From the NCBI RefSeq assembly GCF_008087625.1, contig NZ_CP042997.1, positions 1,798,001 to 1,862,000 on the forward strand: DNA of 64,000 nucleotides, in the 5' to 3' direction. Below are positions 7,970 through 16,419 of this stretch, in pieces. Every line of letters starts with the position of its first letter. Within the stretch, counting starts at the first letter, position 1. Below the pieces are notes generated by a model. That model saw only the letters and a program-made list of their open reading frames with translations. It was not told the DNA's origin and searched no databases. Both the position numbers and the translations under genes were made by a program. This stretch comes from Aquisphaera giovannonii. GTDB lineage: Bacteria; Planctomycetota; Planctomycetia; Isosphaerales; Isosphaeraceae.

Positions 7970-10357
7970 TCAGCGTCGGTCCGCGACCGCCGCCCCGCCG
8001 TCCGCGGCCCCAACGTCCGCGGCGCCCGGGGCCGGCTTCTTGCCGCCGAGCGGGAGGATGATCCGGAGCAGCGTGGTCTGGTCGATCTTCGGCCGGCTGG
8101 GGACGTTCTCCAGGGCCAGCTGCGCCCCGGGGCGGCCGATCCTCGCGACCAGCATCGGCCGGTCGAGGGCGAGCTGGCCGGTCAGGTCCAGCTCGTTCAG
8201 CAGGACGTTGCTCAGACGATCGCCCCCGGCTCGCCCGGACTCGCTCTCGTGGAACATCGCCGCGAGCAGGAGGTTGCCGCGGTTGATCGACGTCCGGGCG
8301 TTCCGGTACTGGTCCGCCGAATAGCTCGGGGCCCGGGAGCGGAGCTCGCCGGCGAGGTTCCGGTCGCTGGAGAGCTCCACCTTGACCGTCGCCCCGGGGG
8401 CCAGCTCGTCCAGCAGGTAGACCTGCTTGCCGAAGGCGAGGAGGGCGTCGGTCAGGGGATAACCCAGGCGGTTGGTGATCGTCCCGGCGAGCCGATCGGT
8501 GCCCACGGGCCGGAGGTTGGCCTCCACCAGGGCACCCGTGCGGCCGAACCATCGGGCCGTGACCGACCTCGTGCTCCAGATCGGGATCCGCACGCCCTCC
8601 AGCCGCTCGAGCGAGCCGGCGGGCGCGTAGGCGTAGGTGCCGCCCACGAGGTTGAAATGCCGGTTGCCGCCCCCGATGCCGCCGAACTGCGCCTCTGGCA
8701 CGCTGAACCAGCTCGTCACCAGCTCCGTGCCCGACGGCGGGCGGAGCGGGCCCTCCGCCGGCGCCGGCCCGGCGTCCGCGGCGACGTCGCCCTCGCGATC
8801 CGGGGCGACCGGCACGAAGCCCACGCCGTAGTCGCGGTTCTGCGGGCTGAAGACGGTCGCGATCGTGCGGCCGCGGAGCAGGCCGGCCTCCTGGTCCGCG
8901 TCGATCACGTCCACCTTGTTGACGCGCAGGTCGTTGCCCTTGAGCCTGTACGCCGCGAAATAGGCCACCAAGCTGACGGTCAGGACGATGAGCGGGAACG
9001 TGATCCACGTCAGCTCCATCCTCCGGACCACCTTCCTCAGGAAGAGGTAATCCCCCGGCCCGATCAGGAGGATGTACAGGAAGATGAAGAACGCCACCCA
9101 GCCGAACGGGACCAGCTTCACGCCCGGGAACTGCTCCAGGCCGATGCGGAGCTGGCTCGACAGGTCGCTCACCCCGCTCTGGTAGATCCGCCCGCCGCCC
9201 ATGGCGGGGGAGGCCATCTCGCCGCCATCGTTGTCGCGGTGCAGGTCGAGCGCCCTCGCCCAGAAGAGCCCGCGGTCGGCCCAGTCGCCGAACAGCTTCT
9301 GATCCACGTCCAGGCCGATCAGCGTCACCCGGCCGAAGCCGTAGGCGCCGCGGACGATGAGGTGGAGGTTGCCGGCGAACGCGAGGACCTTGCCCCGGCG
9401 CCGATCGGCCCCCTCGAGCTTCGTCGCCATGACGGCGGTCGAAGGGTCGGCCGCGAGCGGCCGCGTCGAGGCCGCGAAGACCTCGATGGCGTCCAGCGAG
9501 GGGAGCCGCTGCTGCCCGTTCGGGACCGCGGGGAGGACCGGGCCCAGGACGCTGTCCCGGACGGCCTGCCAGTTGCTCCCTACCGAGACCACCAGGTGCC
9601 CCCCGTGCCGCACCCAGTCCACCAGGGCCTCGCCGCGGAGCCCGTCGAGGGCCTTCAGGCCCTCGCGGTCATTCGTGTCGACGACGATGGCCCGGGCCGA
9701 ATCGTAGCCGTACCATCGGCCGGGCAGCGAGACGTCCGGGGCCTCGATCCGCTGGATGACGACCTCCGGCGTGGCGCCCGCCGCCCCGCCCGAGCTCCCG
9801 ACGAAGCCGGGCAGGAGCGGCACCTGGTCCACGCCCATCGGCTGGCCGAGGGTCAGGATGGCCGATTCGAACGGCAGCAGGGCCTTGGGCGGCGAGGGCA
9901 GGACCTGCTCCTCGTTCACCTCGAGGAGGCGGGCGCCCTGGGCGTCCAGCAGCCGGATCTTGAGCTCGAACTCGCGGCTGCCGGGGCGGGCGTACGCCGC
10001 GACCGTGGCCGTCGAGCCGGCGGCGACCTCCGCCGGCGTCCGATACGAGGTGAGGATCCCGTCGTCGTCGGGCACCAGGAGCTCCACCTGGCCGGAGAAC
10101 CGCGACGCCCCCGCGTGGAGCTGGATCCGGATCGGCGTCCAGCAGCCGACCTTGAACGAGTTCTCCCCGCCCAGCCCCACCCGCACGCTCTGGATCTCGA
10201 CGGGCGGCGCGGCGGTCGCCGGTCGCGGCGAGCCGGCCGCCGCGAGCAGGGCGGCGAGGGCACCGAGGAGGATTCGCGAGGGCGAGTGGCGTCCGGGCCA
10301 TTCGGTCCGCACGGGGAGCCCGTCGCGGCCGGGGCTCGTCGAGGATGGCAGGCTCAT
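7970..10357 (-). CDS. Large exported membrane protein of unknown function, ABC-associated
   Basis: 795 residues. A signal peptide or anchor (about residues 25-50, ending near ATAAPP) is followed by a long extracytoplasmic region. Around residues 210-330 it contains a segment resembling a glutamine-amidotransferase-like fold (LVDWVRHGGHLVVSVG, then RGAYGFGRVTLIGLD), as seen in many planctomycete and Bacteroidota membrane proteins. Two transmembrane helices lie near residues 415-470 (VAFFIFLYILLIGPGDYLFL and ITFPLIVLTVSLVAYFAAY), followed by another beta-rich region. It precedes the ABC ATPase by 56 nt and is probably co-transcribed with it. A role in export or gliding-type complexes is possible but not shown; no enzyme motif is recognised. 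Confidence 0.8.
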   Translation of the reverse strand: MSLPSSTSPGRDGLPVRTEWPGRHSPSRILLGALAALLAAAGSPRPATAAPPVEIQSVRVGLGGENSFKVGCWTPIRIQLHAGASRFSGQVELLVPDDDGILTSYRTPAEVAAGSTATVAAYARPGSREFELKIRLLDAQGARLLEVNEEQVLPSPPKALLPFESAILTLGQPMGVDQVPLLPGFVGSSGGAAGATPEVVIQRIEAPDVSLPGRWYGYDSARAIVVDTNDREGLKALDGLRGEALVDWVRHGGHLVVSVGSNWQAVRDSVLGPVLPAVPNGQQRLPSLDAIEVFAASTRPLAADPSTAVMATKLEGADRRRGKVLAFAGNLHLIVRGAYGFGRVTLIGLDVDQKLFGDWADRGLFWARALDLHRDNDGGEMASPAMGGGRIYQSGVSDLSSQLRIGLEQFPGVKLVPFGWVAFFIFLYILLIGPGDYLFLRKVVRRMELTWITFPLIVLTVSLVAYFAAYRLKGNDLRVNKVDVIDADQEAGLLRGRTIATVFSPQNRDYGVGFVPVAPDREGDVAADAGPAPAEGPLRPPSGTELVTSWFSVPEAQFGGIGGGNRHFNLVGGTYAYAPAGSLERLEGVRIPIWSTRSVTARWFGRTGALVEANLRPVGTDRLAGTITNRLGYPLTDALLAFGKQVYLLDELAPGATVKVELSSDRNLAGELRSRAPSYSADQYRNARTSINRGNLLLAAMFHESESGRAGGDRLSNVLLNELDLTGQLALDRPMLVARIGRPGAQLALENVPSRPKIDQTTLLRIILPLGGKKPAPGAADVGAADGGAAVADRR

Positions 10358-10465
10358 GGTTTCGGGACTCGGGTCGAGCGGGTGAGGCGCATCGCGTCAC
10401 GGGTCGTCGCGGAGCGAGGTCGAGGGACCGATCGGCCGCCCCGGCGGGCGGGCGGGCGGGGAACG

Positions 10466-10789
10466 TCACGGCTTCTCGGCGGGGTCGCAGATGCACGGGA
10501 TGGAGGAGCAGTAGGAGCATCCCCGCCCGTACTTCGCGGCCACCGCGGCGTCGAGGTCGATCCCCCGGATGTTGGCGAGCGTCGCCAGCCAGGCGAGCAC
10601 GTCCGCCATCTCGGCGGCGAGCTCCTCCCGCGTCCCCGAACGGAGCGCCGTGGCCAGCTCGCCGAACTCCTCCGTCAGCCAGAGGAACGTGGCCGCGTCA
10701 CCCCGGGCCGCGTCCTTCGCGCCGTAGGTCTCGCGGATGATCTCCTGGAGGCCGGAAAGCGTGATCTCGCCTCGATGACCTTCGCTCAT
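10466..10789 (-). CDS. MazG-like nucleotide pyrophosphohydrolase
   Basis: A compact 107-residue all-alpha NTP pyrophosphohydrolase of the MazG/dUTPase superfamily, likely removing non-canonical or excess nucleotides. The metal-binding helices are visible as WLTEEFGELATAL (ExxE-type) and EMADVLAWLATLANIRGIDL (ExxD). The C-terminal 20 residues are Cys-rich (GCSYCSSIPCIC), as in some MazG-like proteins of high-GC bacteria, and could bind a metal. No clear Shine-Dalgarno precedes the ATG at 10789, but no alternative start fits. The next gene leftward begins 108 nt downstream. Confidence 0.9.
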   Translation of the reverse strand: MSEGHRGEITLSGLQEIIRETYGAKDAARGDAATFLWLTEEFGELATALRSGTREELAAEMADVLAWLATLANIRGIDLDAAVAAKYGRGCSYCSSIPCICDPAEKP

Positions 10790-11110
10790 CGGACCATCTT
10801 ACCGGTGGGCATCCGGCGGATGCGAGGTCAAACGCCGCCGCGGATTCGGCGGTTTAGGGAGCCCCGGCCCCCGGGATCGGGCCGACCCGCCCCCCGGAAT
10901 CCGGGGAGATCGAGGAGGATTCGGCCCGGGCTCCGGGAGACGCGGGCCGATGCCCCCTCGCCCGAGCCGGGCGGCCGGCGGCGAGGTTTCGGGGGAGAGG
11001 AGGGGGCGGGGACGGGAGGGCCCGGCCGGCGTTGTCTTCGGATCCCCGGGGGGCGGCGATCCGGCGGCCGGGTGCCGTCGCAGTTGCGGCACGGGGAGCG
11101 GCGTGACGGA
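10790..11110. other. 321-bp GC-rich gap, no gene recognised
   Basis: Between the MazG-like gene and the small protein that ends at 11111. Composition is very rich in CCGG and GGGG runs. Open frames on both strands have Pro/Arg/Gly shadow composition and lack ribosome-binding sites. No promoter, RNA gene or repeat is evident. Confidence 0.5.
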
Positions 11111-11380
11111 TCAGTCGTCCGCGCCTCGGCTGGCGAACACGGGGGCCGCCAGGATGGGCTCGAAGCCCTCGGCGACGCCCGCGGCCTGGCGGGCCTCGGC
11201 CTCGACGACCAGCGAGAGCTCCGCCTCGAACCGGAACGCCCGGCGGCGGTCGGCGGCCTCGACCAGGTAGATGGTCGGCTGCCGCTTCTCGACGATCTTG
11301 TGGACGATGATTCCGTCGGCGAATTGACCGGTGGTCAGCTTGAAACGCACCAGGTCGCCCAGCGCATAGGGCCGGTCCAT
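11111..11380 (-). CDS. Small conserved-looking protein of unknown function
   Basis: 89 residues, soluble, no recognised domain. The N-terminal half (DLVRFKLTTGQFADGIIVHK) looks like a short beta-barrel of the kind found in SH3-like or CarD/KOW-type modules, and the C-terminal half is helical and acidic. An ATG 15 nt further upstream (11395) is in frame, but GGAGG lies 8 nt before the ATG at 11380 and would be inside the longer version, so 11380 is preferred. The gene points away from the LarA-like operon; the 275 bp between them should hold promoters for both. Confidence 0.72.
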   Translation of the reverse strand: MDRPYALGDLVRFKLTTGQFADGIIVHKIVEKRQPTIYLVEAADRRRAFRFEAELSLVVEAEARQAAGVAEGFEPILAAPVFASRGADD

Positions 11381-11655
11381 GGTTCCATCCTCCATGTTGA
11401 TGCGGTCGGCGGGGAGCCGATCTCGGGATTCCTTTCCAATACCGATGGTACCAGAAGCCCCGTTCCTGTCAGGGCCAGTTTGGCGGCTCTCGACTCCCGG
11501 GCTCCCGGGCGTGCCGATCTCGGTCGGCCGCCGAGGGCGAACGCCGCGGAGCGAATTGACCCCGGCGGCGGGCTGGGCTTACAGTGATTGGAGGCCAACG
11601 CCGTCCCGGATCCCGCCGGGCCTGGGCCCGGAACGCTTGGGAGAATCGGACGCTC

Positions 11656-12978
11656 ATGAACCTGCCTGAAGTGGCCTGCGTGCGGCAGACCGTCCCCCAG
11701 CCGGAGCTGGCCGACCCGCCGGGGACCGTCCGGGAATGCATCCTCGAGAGCCGGATCCGCGACCGAATCCCGGCCGGCGGCTCCGTGGCGGTGGGCGTGG
11801 GCAGCCGGGGCATCGCCGGGATCGCCGCGATGGCCAGGGCCGCCGTGGATGCGCTGAAGGAGATGGGCTTCCGCCCGTTCATCGTGGCGGCCATGGGCTC
11901 GCACGGCGGCGCGACCGCCGACGGCCAGCGTGCCCTGCTGGCCGGCTACGGCGTCACGGAGGAGGCCATGGGCGTGCCGGTGAAGACCGACATGGACTCG
12001 GTCATCCTCGGGACCAACCCGGTCGGGCTGCCGATCCACTTCGACCGCAATGCACACCAGGCCGACGGCATCGTCCTCCTCAACCGGGTCAAGCCGCACA
12101 CCGACTTCCGCGCGACCTACGAGTCGGGCGTGCTCAAGATGATGGTGATCGGCCTGGGCAAGCGGGAGGGGGCCACCCAGGTCCACCGCCTGGGCCTCCG
12201 GGGCATGCAGCAGGTGCTCCCCGCCGTCGGCAAGTTCCTCGTCGAGAACACGAAGTTCGCGCTGGGCCTGGCGATCCTGGAGAACGCCCGGGACCGGACG
12301 GCCGAGGTCGTCGCCGTGGAGCCCGAGGCGCTCCTGGAGACCGAGCCCGGGCTGCTCGAGCGGGCTCGCGGGCTGATGGGCCGGCTGCCGTTCGACCAGA
12401 TCGACGTCCTGATCGTCGGCGAGCTCGGCAAGAACTACTCCGGCGCGGGGATGGACCCGAACGTCATCGGCCGCCTGATGGTGGAGACCCAGCCCGACTT
12501 CGACCGGCCGGCCGTCACGCGGCTGTGCGTCCTGGACGTCTCCGACGAGAGCCACGGCAACATCGTCGGGATCGGGTTCGCGGACCTGGCCACCGAGCGG
12601 CTGCTGGCGAAGACGGATGCCGACCCGTTCCGGATCAACGTGCTGACCTCCTGCTTCCTGGAGAGGGCCCGCATCCCGATCGCCCTCCCCACCGACCGCC
12701 AGGTGATCGAGGCCGCCGTGGAGACCTGCTGGCGGCTGGATCCCCAGGCCGCCCGCCTGGTCGTCATCCCGAACACGCTGGAGCTGGAGACGCTCTGGGC
12801 CTCCCGGGCGTTCGAGGACGAGATCCGGGCAAACCCGCACCTGGAGCGGCTGGGCGAATACCGGCCGCTGCCGCTGGGCCCCGAGGGGAACCTGGACCAG
12901 GAGCTCATGTTCCCCCACAGCACCCGGTCCCGCCGCGCGGCGACCGGCGAGCGGGCCGAGGCGGCGTCGCGAGCATGA
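11656..12978 (+). CDS. LarA-like (lactate racemase domain, DUF2088) protein
   Basis: 440 residues related to nickel-pincer lactate racemase LarA. The two catalytic-type histidines are in recognisable contexts: MGSHGGAT near residue 84 and NRVKPHTDF near residue 148, followed by a lysine-containing ESGVLKMMVIGLGKREG block where LarA attaches its cofactor. The N-terminal part carries VGSRGI rather than LarA's SDHTR, so it is a divergent branch and the substrate is unlikely to be lactate by default. No larB/C/E cofactor genes are in the window. The start at 11656 follows GGGAGA. Its stop overlaps the next ATG (ATGA at 12975-12978), so the HAD hydrolase is translationally coupled. Confidence 0.85.
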   Translation: MNLPEVACVRQTVPQPELADPPGTVRECILESRIRDRIPAGGSVAVGVGSRGIAGIAAMARAAVDALKEMGFRPFIVAAMGSHGGATADGQRALLAGYGVTEEAMGVPVKTDMDSVILGTNPVGLPIHFDRNAHQADGIVLLNRVKPHTDFRATYESGVLKMMVIGLGKREGATQVHRLGLRGMQQVLPAVGKFLVENTKFALGLAILENARDRTAEVVAVEPEALLETEPGLLERARGLMGRLPFDQIDVLIVGELGKNYSGAGMDPNVIGRLMVETQPDFDRPAVTRLCVLDVSDESHGNIVGIGFADLATERLLAKTDADPFRINVLTSCFLERARIPIALPTDRQVIEAAVETCWRLDPQAARLVVIPNTLELETLWASRAFEDEIRANPHLERLGEYRPLPLGPEGNLDQELMFPHSTRSRRAATGERAEAASRA

Positions 12979-13838
12979 CGACCAGGGGCCGCGGGAAGTA
13001 CCGGATCCTGGCGCTGGACGTGGACGGCACCCTCCTCGACGCCGACGGCCGCCTGCGCCCGACCACCGCGGAGGCCGTGGCGAGGGCCTCGGCCGCGGGG
13101 ATCCGGCCCGTCCTCTGCACGGGCCGCCGCTACCGCCGCGCCCGGGAGATCGCCGACGCGCTCGGGCTGGACACGCCGATCGTCTGCAACTCCGGGGCGG
13201 TCGTCAAGGACCCGCGGGACCACGCCACGCTCTGGCGCGCCGACATGGACGGCCCGCTCGTGGAGGCCGTGATCGGCCTCTTCCGCGAGCATGGGCTGGA
13301 CACCGTCGCCTTCACCGATCGTCGGCCGGACCGGGCGGACTTCGTGATCCCGAGATACCCGACCGGCCTGCCCCACTTCGACGAGTACGTGGCGCGGAAC
13401 CACGCCCACGCGGAGGTCGACGCAGCCTGGCGGTCCGGGGCCGGCGAACCGGAGCCCGTCTTCCACCTCTGCGCGGTGGGGACCCGCGCGGAGATGAGCC
13501 GCCTCGAGCGGGCCGTCCACGCCCGCGTCCCGGAGCAGGTCCAGACGTTCGTCCAGCGCAGCCCGCGGTACGTCGGGACGATGTGCGAGGTCCTCCGGCG
13601 GGACGCGAACAAGTGGACGGCGGTCCTGCACCTGGCGAACCTCTGGGGCGTCGATCGCCTCGAGATCTGCGCGGTGGGCGACGACGTCAACGACGTGCCC
13701 ATGATCCGCCACGCGGGCCTGGGCGTCGCGATGGGCCACGCGCCGGAAGCCGTCCGCGCCGCGGCGGCCTTCGTCACGGGGGACCACCACCAGGACGGCG
13801 TCGCCATGCTCGTGAATGACGTCCTGCTCGCCTCGTGA
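12975..13838 (+). CDS. HAD-superfamily hydrolase, Cof type
   Basis: 287 residues; a cytoplasmic phosphatase of the HAD IIB (Cof/YbiV) class, acting on sugar phosphates or similar small molecules. Motif I is LALDVDGTLLDADG near residue 10 (nucleophile Asp and acid/base Asp), motif II is VLCTGRR, and motifs III/IV appear as NKWTAVLHL and AVGDDVNDVPMI. The large cap domain lies between about residues 85 and 205. The ATG overlaps the LarA-like stop by one base pattern ATGA, so translation is coupled, and the Nudix gene starts 35 nt downstream. The shared operon suggests a common metabolic route, which is unknown. Confidence 0.93.
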   Translation: MTTRGRGKYRILALDVDGTLLDADGRLRPTTAEAVARASAAGIRPVLCTGRRYRRAREIADALGLDTPIVCNSGAVVKDPRDHATLWRADMDGPLVEAVIGLFREHGLDTVAFTDRRPDRADFVIPRYPTGLPHFDEYVARNHAHAEVDAAWRSGAGEPEPVFHLCAVGTRAEMSRLERAVHARVPEQVQTFVQRSPRYVGTMCEVLRRDANKWTAVLHLANLWGVDRLEICAVGDDVNDVPMIRHAGLGVAMGHAPEAVRAAAAFVTGDHHQDGVAMLVNDVLLAS

Positions 13839-13873
13839 GGCGACGGACCGCAAGGGAAAGGAGCGGCCCCGAC

Positions 13874-14494
13874 GTGTCAGGCGATCCATCCAAGGCCGAG
13901 GCCAAGACGGGCTCGTGGGTCCGGGCGGGCGACGGCACCGGCGACCGGACGATCGAGGAGAACTGGCTGTTCCGGCTCCGCAAGGAACGCTTCCGCTCCC
14001 GCCAGTCCGGCAAGGAGCACGACTTCTACGTCATCCACCTCGCGGACGCGGTCCACGTGGTGGCGATCACGCCGGAGGACGAGGTCCTCGTCGTCCGCCA
14101 GTTCCGGGCCGGATCCGGCAGGGACAGCCTGGAGATCCCCGGCGGCCTGGTCGATCCCGGCGAGGATCCGCGCGAGGCGGGCGCCCGCGAGCTGGCCGAG
14201 GAGACGGGCTACACCGGCGATCCGCCCGAGCTGCTGAGCACCGTCTGGTCCAACCCCTCGCTCGTGACGTCCCGGATCCACACCGTCGTCATCCGGAACG
14301 CACGACGGACGGTCGATCCGGACCCGGACGAGAACGAGGAGCTCGTCGTCGATCGCGTCCCGGCGGCCGAGCTCCCCGCGATGATCGTCGGGGGGAAGAT
14401 CGACCACGCCTTGGTCGTCGCGGGCCTGCTCTGGTGGCTCGGCACGCGGACGCCGGGGATACTACCGGGGCCCTCGGGGGCTCGAACCTCCTGA
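13874..14494 (+). CDS. Nudix hydrolase (ADP-ribose/ADP-sugar pyrophosphatase-like)
   Basis: 206 residues with a complete Nudix box, GLVDPGEDPREAGARELAEE followed by TGY, giving Gx5Ex7REUxEExGU at about residues 96-118. The protein is similar in layout to NudF-like ADP-ribose pyrophosphatases: N-terminal beta strands, FYVIHLADAVHVVAI, then the box and a C-terminal helix. The start is a GTG at 13874, chosen because AAAGGAG lies about 10 nt upstream; another GTG in frame at 13835 overlaps the HAD stop and has no such site. It is the third gene of the LarA-HAD-Nudix operon. Its last 33 bp overlap the 3' end of the convergent HAF-repeat gene. Confidence 0.92.
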   Translation: MSGDPSKAEAKTGSWVRAGDGTGDRTIEENWLFRLRKERFRSRQSGKEHDFYVIHLADAVHVVAITPEDEVLVVRQFRAGSGRDSLEIPGGLVDPGEDPREAGARELAEETGYTGDPPELLSTVWSNPSLVTSRIHTVVIRNARRTVDPDPDENEELVVDRVPAAELPAMIVGGKIDHALVVAGLLWWLGTRTPGILPGPSGARTS

Positions 14495-15616
14495 GTCCTC
14501 CGCCTTCTTATCGGGACTCTCGGCTTTCCCGGCCGGAGGTCGGGCGGGCTTCGCCGAGCCCGGCTTCGCCTCGAAGCCGGGCTTCTCCTCGTCCTCCTCG
14601 ACGTCGAGGACGCCGGTGACCTGGTCGCGGTCGTTGATGTCGGTGGCGCTGGAGAAGTCCGGCCCGCCTTCCTCGATGATGCGGAGGTTGCCCGCCTCGT
14701 AGGCGAACGCCCGGGGCGCGACCTTCGAGCCGTGGGGGCCGTCGATCATGCCGACGACGACTCCGCGGTTGTTCACGGCGTTGGCCTCGGCCCGCACGTA
14801 GCCCTCGGGCAGGTCGAGCACCTTCGCCCCTCCGTCGCGGGTCCATACGACGGCGTGCGTCAGCCCGTCCGGAGTGAACCTCACGCCGACGACCGTCCCC
14901 TCGTTATTCACCCCGCGCGGGATGAGCGAGACCGCGGGCGTGATCAGCTCCTCTTTCCACTCGTTCTCGGATCGCTGGGTCCATCGGCAGGCCGTCTGCC
15001 CGTCCACGGCGGCGACGACTTTGCCGTCGTCGCTCATGACGACCACGTTGGAACCCAGGTTCGCACGCTGGGCCAGCCTCATCACCTTCCAGCCGTCGTC
15101 CCGGCGGTCCCAGTAGCAGGCGCGGACGCGATTGTCGCCGATGGAGAACCCGGCGATGCGGCGGCCGTCGCGGCTGATGTCCGTCGCCAGCGAGGCCGAG
15201 TCGCCCTCCAGCGTGCCCAGTCCGCGGATCCCGCCGGCGGCGTCCCAGACGAAGGCCTGATTCCGGAGCGGGGTGACCTGACCGGGCAGCGAAGGCTTGC
15301 TGACACGGCCGACGACCGTGCCCCCGTCGCTCACCGCGTACGGGAAGACCGCGGTGTATCCCTGCAGCGGGGGGATCGCGGTCACCGTCTTGCCAGTGCA
15401 GTAGAAGGGCGACTGGTCGAGGACCCCCTGATGCTCCTTGCTCTCCACCCAGAGGAAGCCGACGGTGTCCCCCTTGCCGTTGATGCCGGTCGCCATCACC
15501 CCGTCCGGCCGGGCGAGGACGACCTGGAATCGGCGGGCCGGGGGCGGCCCGTCGGCGAGCGACGTCGCACACGAGAGGGCGACCGCCATCGCGGCCAGGC
15601 AGGAGCGACTGCGCAT
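14462..15616 (-). CDS. Exported HAF-repeat protein with acidic/Lys tail
   Basis: 384 residues. A short signal peptide (CLAAMAVALSCATSLADG) is followed by a beta-propeller-like series of repeats of the extracellular HAF/proteobacterial type, recognisable by blocks such as GINGKGDTVGFLW, VSDGGTVVGRV, GVNNEGTVVGVRF, AVNNRGVVVGMI and DINDRDQVTGVL. Function in this family is unknown; it is probably periplasmic or surface-exposed. The C-terminal 45 residues are low-complexity Glu/Lys/Pro/Ser. The start at 15616 has an excellent GGAGGAAACC Shine-Dalgarno, whereas an open frame reaching 15757 lacks one. The gene converges on the Nudix gene with a 33-bp tail overlap. Confidence 0.85.
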   Translation of the reverse strand: MRSRSCLAAMAVALSCATSLADGPPPARRFQVVLARPDGVMATGINGKGDTVGFLWVESKEHQGVLDQSPFYCTGKTVTAIPPLQGYTAVFPYAVSDGGTVVGRVSKPSLPGQVTPLRNQAFVWDAAGGIRGLGTLEGDSASLATDISRDGRRIAGFSIGDNRVRACYWDRRDDGWKVMRLAQRANLGSNVVVMSDDGKVVAAVDGQTACRWTQRSENEWKEELITPAVSLIPRGVNNEGTVVGVRFTPDGLTHAVVWTRDGGAKVLDLPEGYVRAEANAVNNRGVVVGMIDGPHGSKVAPRAFAYEAGNLRIIEEGGPDFSSATDINDRDQVTGVLDVEEDEEKPGFEAKPGSAKPARPPAGKAESPDKKAEDSGGSSPRGPR

Positions 15617-15688
15617 GGTTTCCTCCGTCCCGGGGCAAGGGTGTGACAGCCGCCCATCATCGCAGGTGGCCCCGCCCGACTGAAGGCC

Positions 15689-15718
15689 TTGCTCCCGTTG
15701 CATTCCGGTCGATGCTAT
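15689..15718 (+). promoter_or_regulatory. Candidate sigma70-type promoter for the cytochrome gene
   Basis: TTGCTC at 15689-15694 and TGCTAT at 15713-15718 are separated by 18 nt, giving a leader of about 60 nt before the ATG at 15784. The patch is locally less GC-rich than its surroundings. Match is partial and no start site is known. Confidence 0.28.
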
Positions 15719-15783
15719 GTTCCCATGTTGGCACCGGGCCTCCCGGATATATCCCACCGAACCTCACTGGAGAGGAAGACTTG

Positions 15784-16203
15784 ATGAAGCGCCTGATCTG
15801 CACGTTGACCGCGATGGGCCTCCTGGTATTCGCCGGCGCCCTCATCCCGACGTCCGGCGCCGCCGACGGGCCGGAGCCGATCGGCAAGATCATGTCGAAG
15901 CTGCACAAGGGCAAGAAGGCCCCGATGGCCGTCCTGAAGACGCAGCTCAAGAGCGCCTCCCCCGAGTGGCCCGTCGTCCAGAAGGAGGCCGAGACCTACG
16001 CCAAGTACTCGGCCGACATGCCCAAGAACGATCCCCCCAAGGGCGAGGCCTCGAGCTGGGCCAAGCTGGCCAAGGCCTACGCCGGCAATGCCAAGGCCCT
16101 CGAGGAGGCGGCCAAGAAGGAAGACCTCGCCGCCAGCAAGGCCGCCTTCGGCAAGATCGGCTCCTCCTGCAAGGAGTGCCACGACAAGCACAAGGAGGAC
16201 TGA
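15784..16203 (+). CDS. Cytochrome c'-like monohaem protein
   Basis: 139 residues, exported. The signal peptide covers about residues 1-26 (LTAMGLLVFAGALIP, cleavage near SGAADG). The mature part is helical with many Lys/Ala residues and a single haem site CKECH at the extreme C-terminus, the arrangement of class II cytochromes c (cytochrome c' and c-556). The axial ligand on the other side is not obvious. Such proteins carry electrons or bind gases in the periplasm. AGAGGAAG lies before the ATG. Downstream, at 16219-16256, is a possible hairpin. Confidence 0.85.
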   Translation: MKRLICTLTAMGLLVFAGALIPTSGAADGPEPIGKIMSKLHKGKKAPMAVLKTQLKSASPEWPVVQKEAETYAKYSADMPKNDPPKGEASSWAKLAKAYAGNAKALEEAAKKEDLAASKAAFGKIGSSCKECHDKHKED

Positions 16204-16218
16204 GCGACTCCCTCGCCC

Positions 16219-16256
16219 GGCCGGCCCGAGCGGGCGACTCATCCCGTCGGCCGGCC
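16219..16256 (+). terminator. Possible hairpin after the cytochrome gene
   Basis: GGCCGGCC at 16219-16226 pairs with the same palindromic octamer at 16249-16256; the intervening bases can form an inner CGGG/CCCG stem. There is no T-run. It may end the cytochrome transcript. Confidence 0.35.
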
Positions 16257-16419
16257 CCCGCCGCCTCCATCCGAGGGCGAGGACGCGCGGGCGGGGCAGG
16301 GGGGGGGCGAGGCGACCACGAAGCGGCATTGCGGCCCGCCGGGCCGGCCACCGATGATGGGGCGATACGATCGGAGCGACGAGTCCCCCCGGGCCGACGA
16401 CAGGCGAGGCGCCGACACG

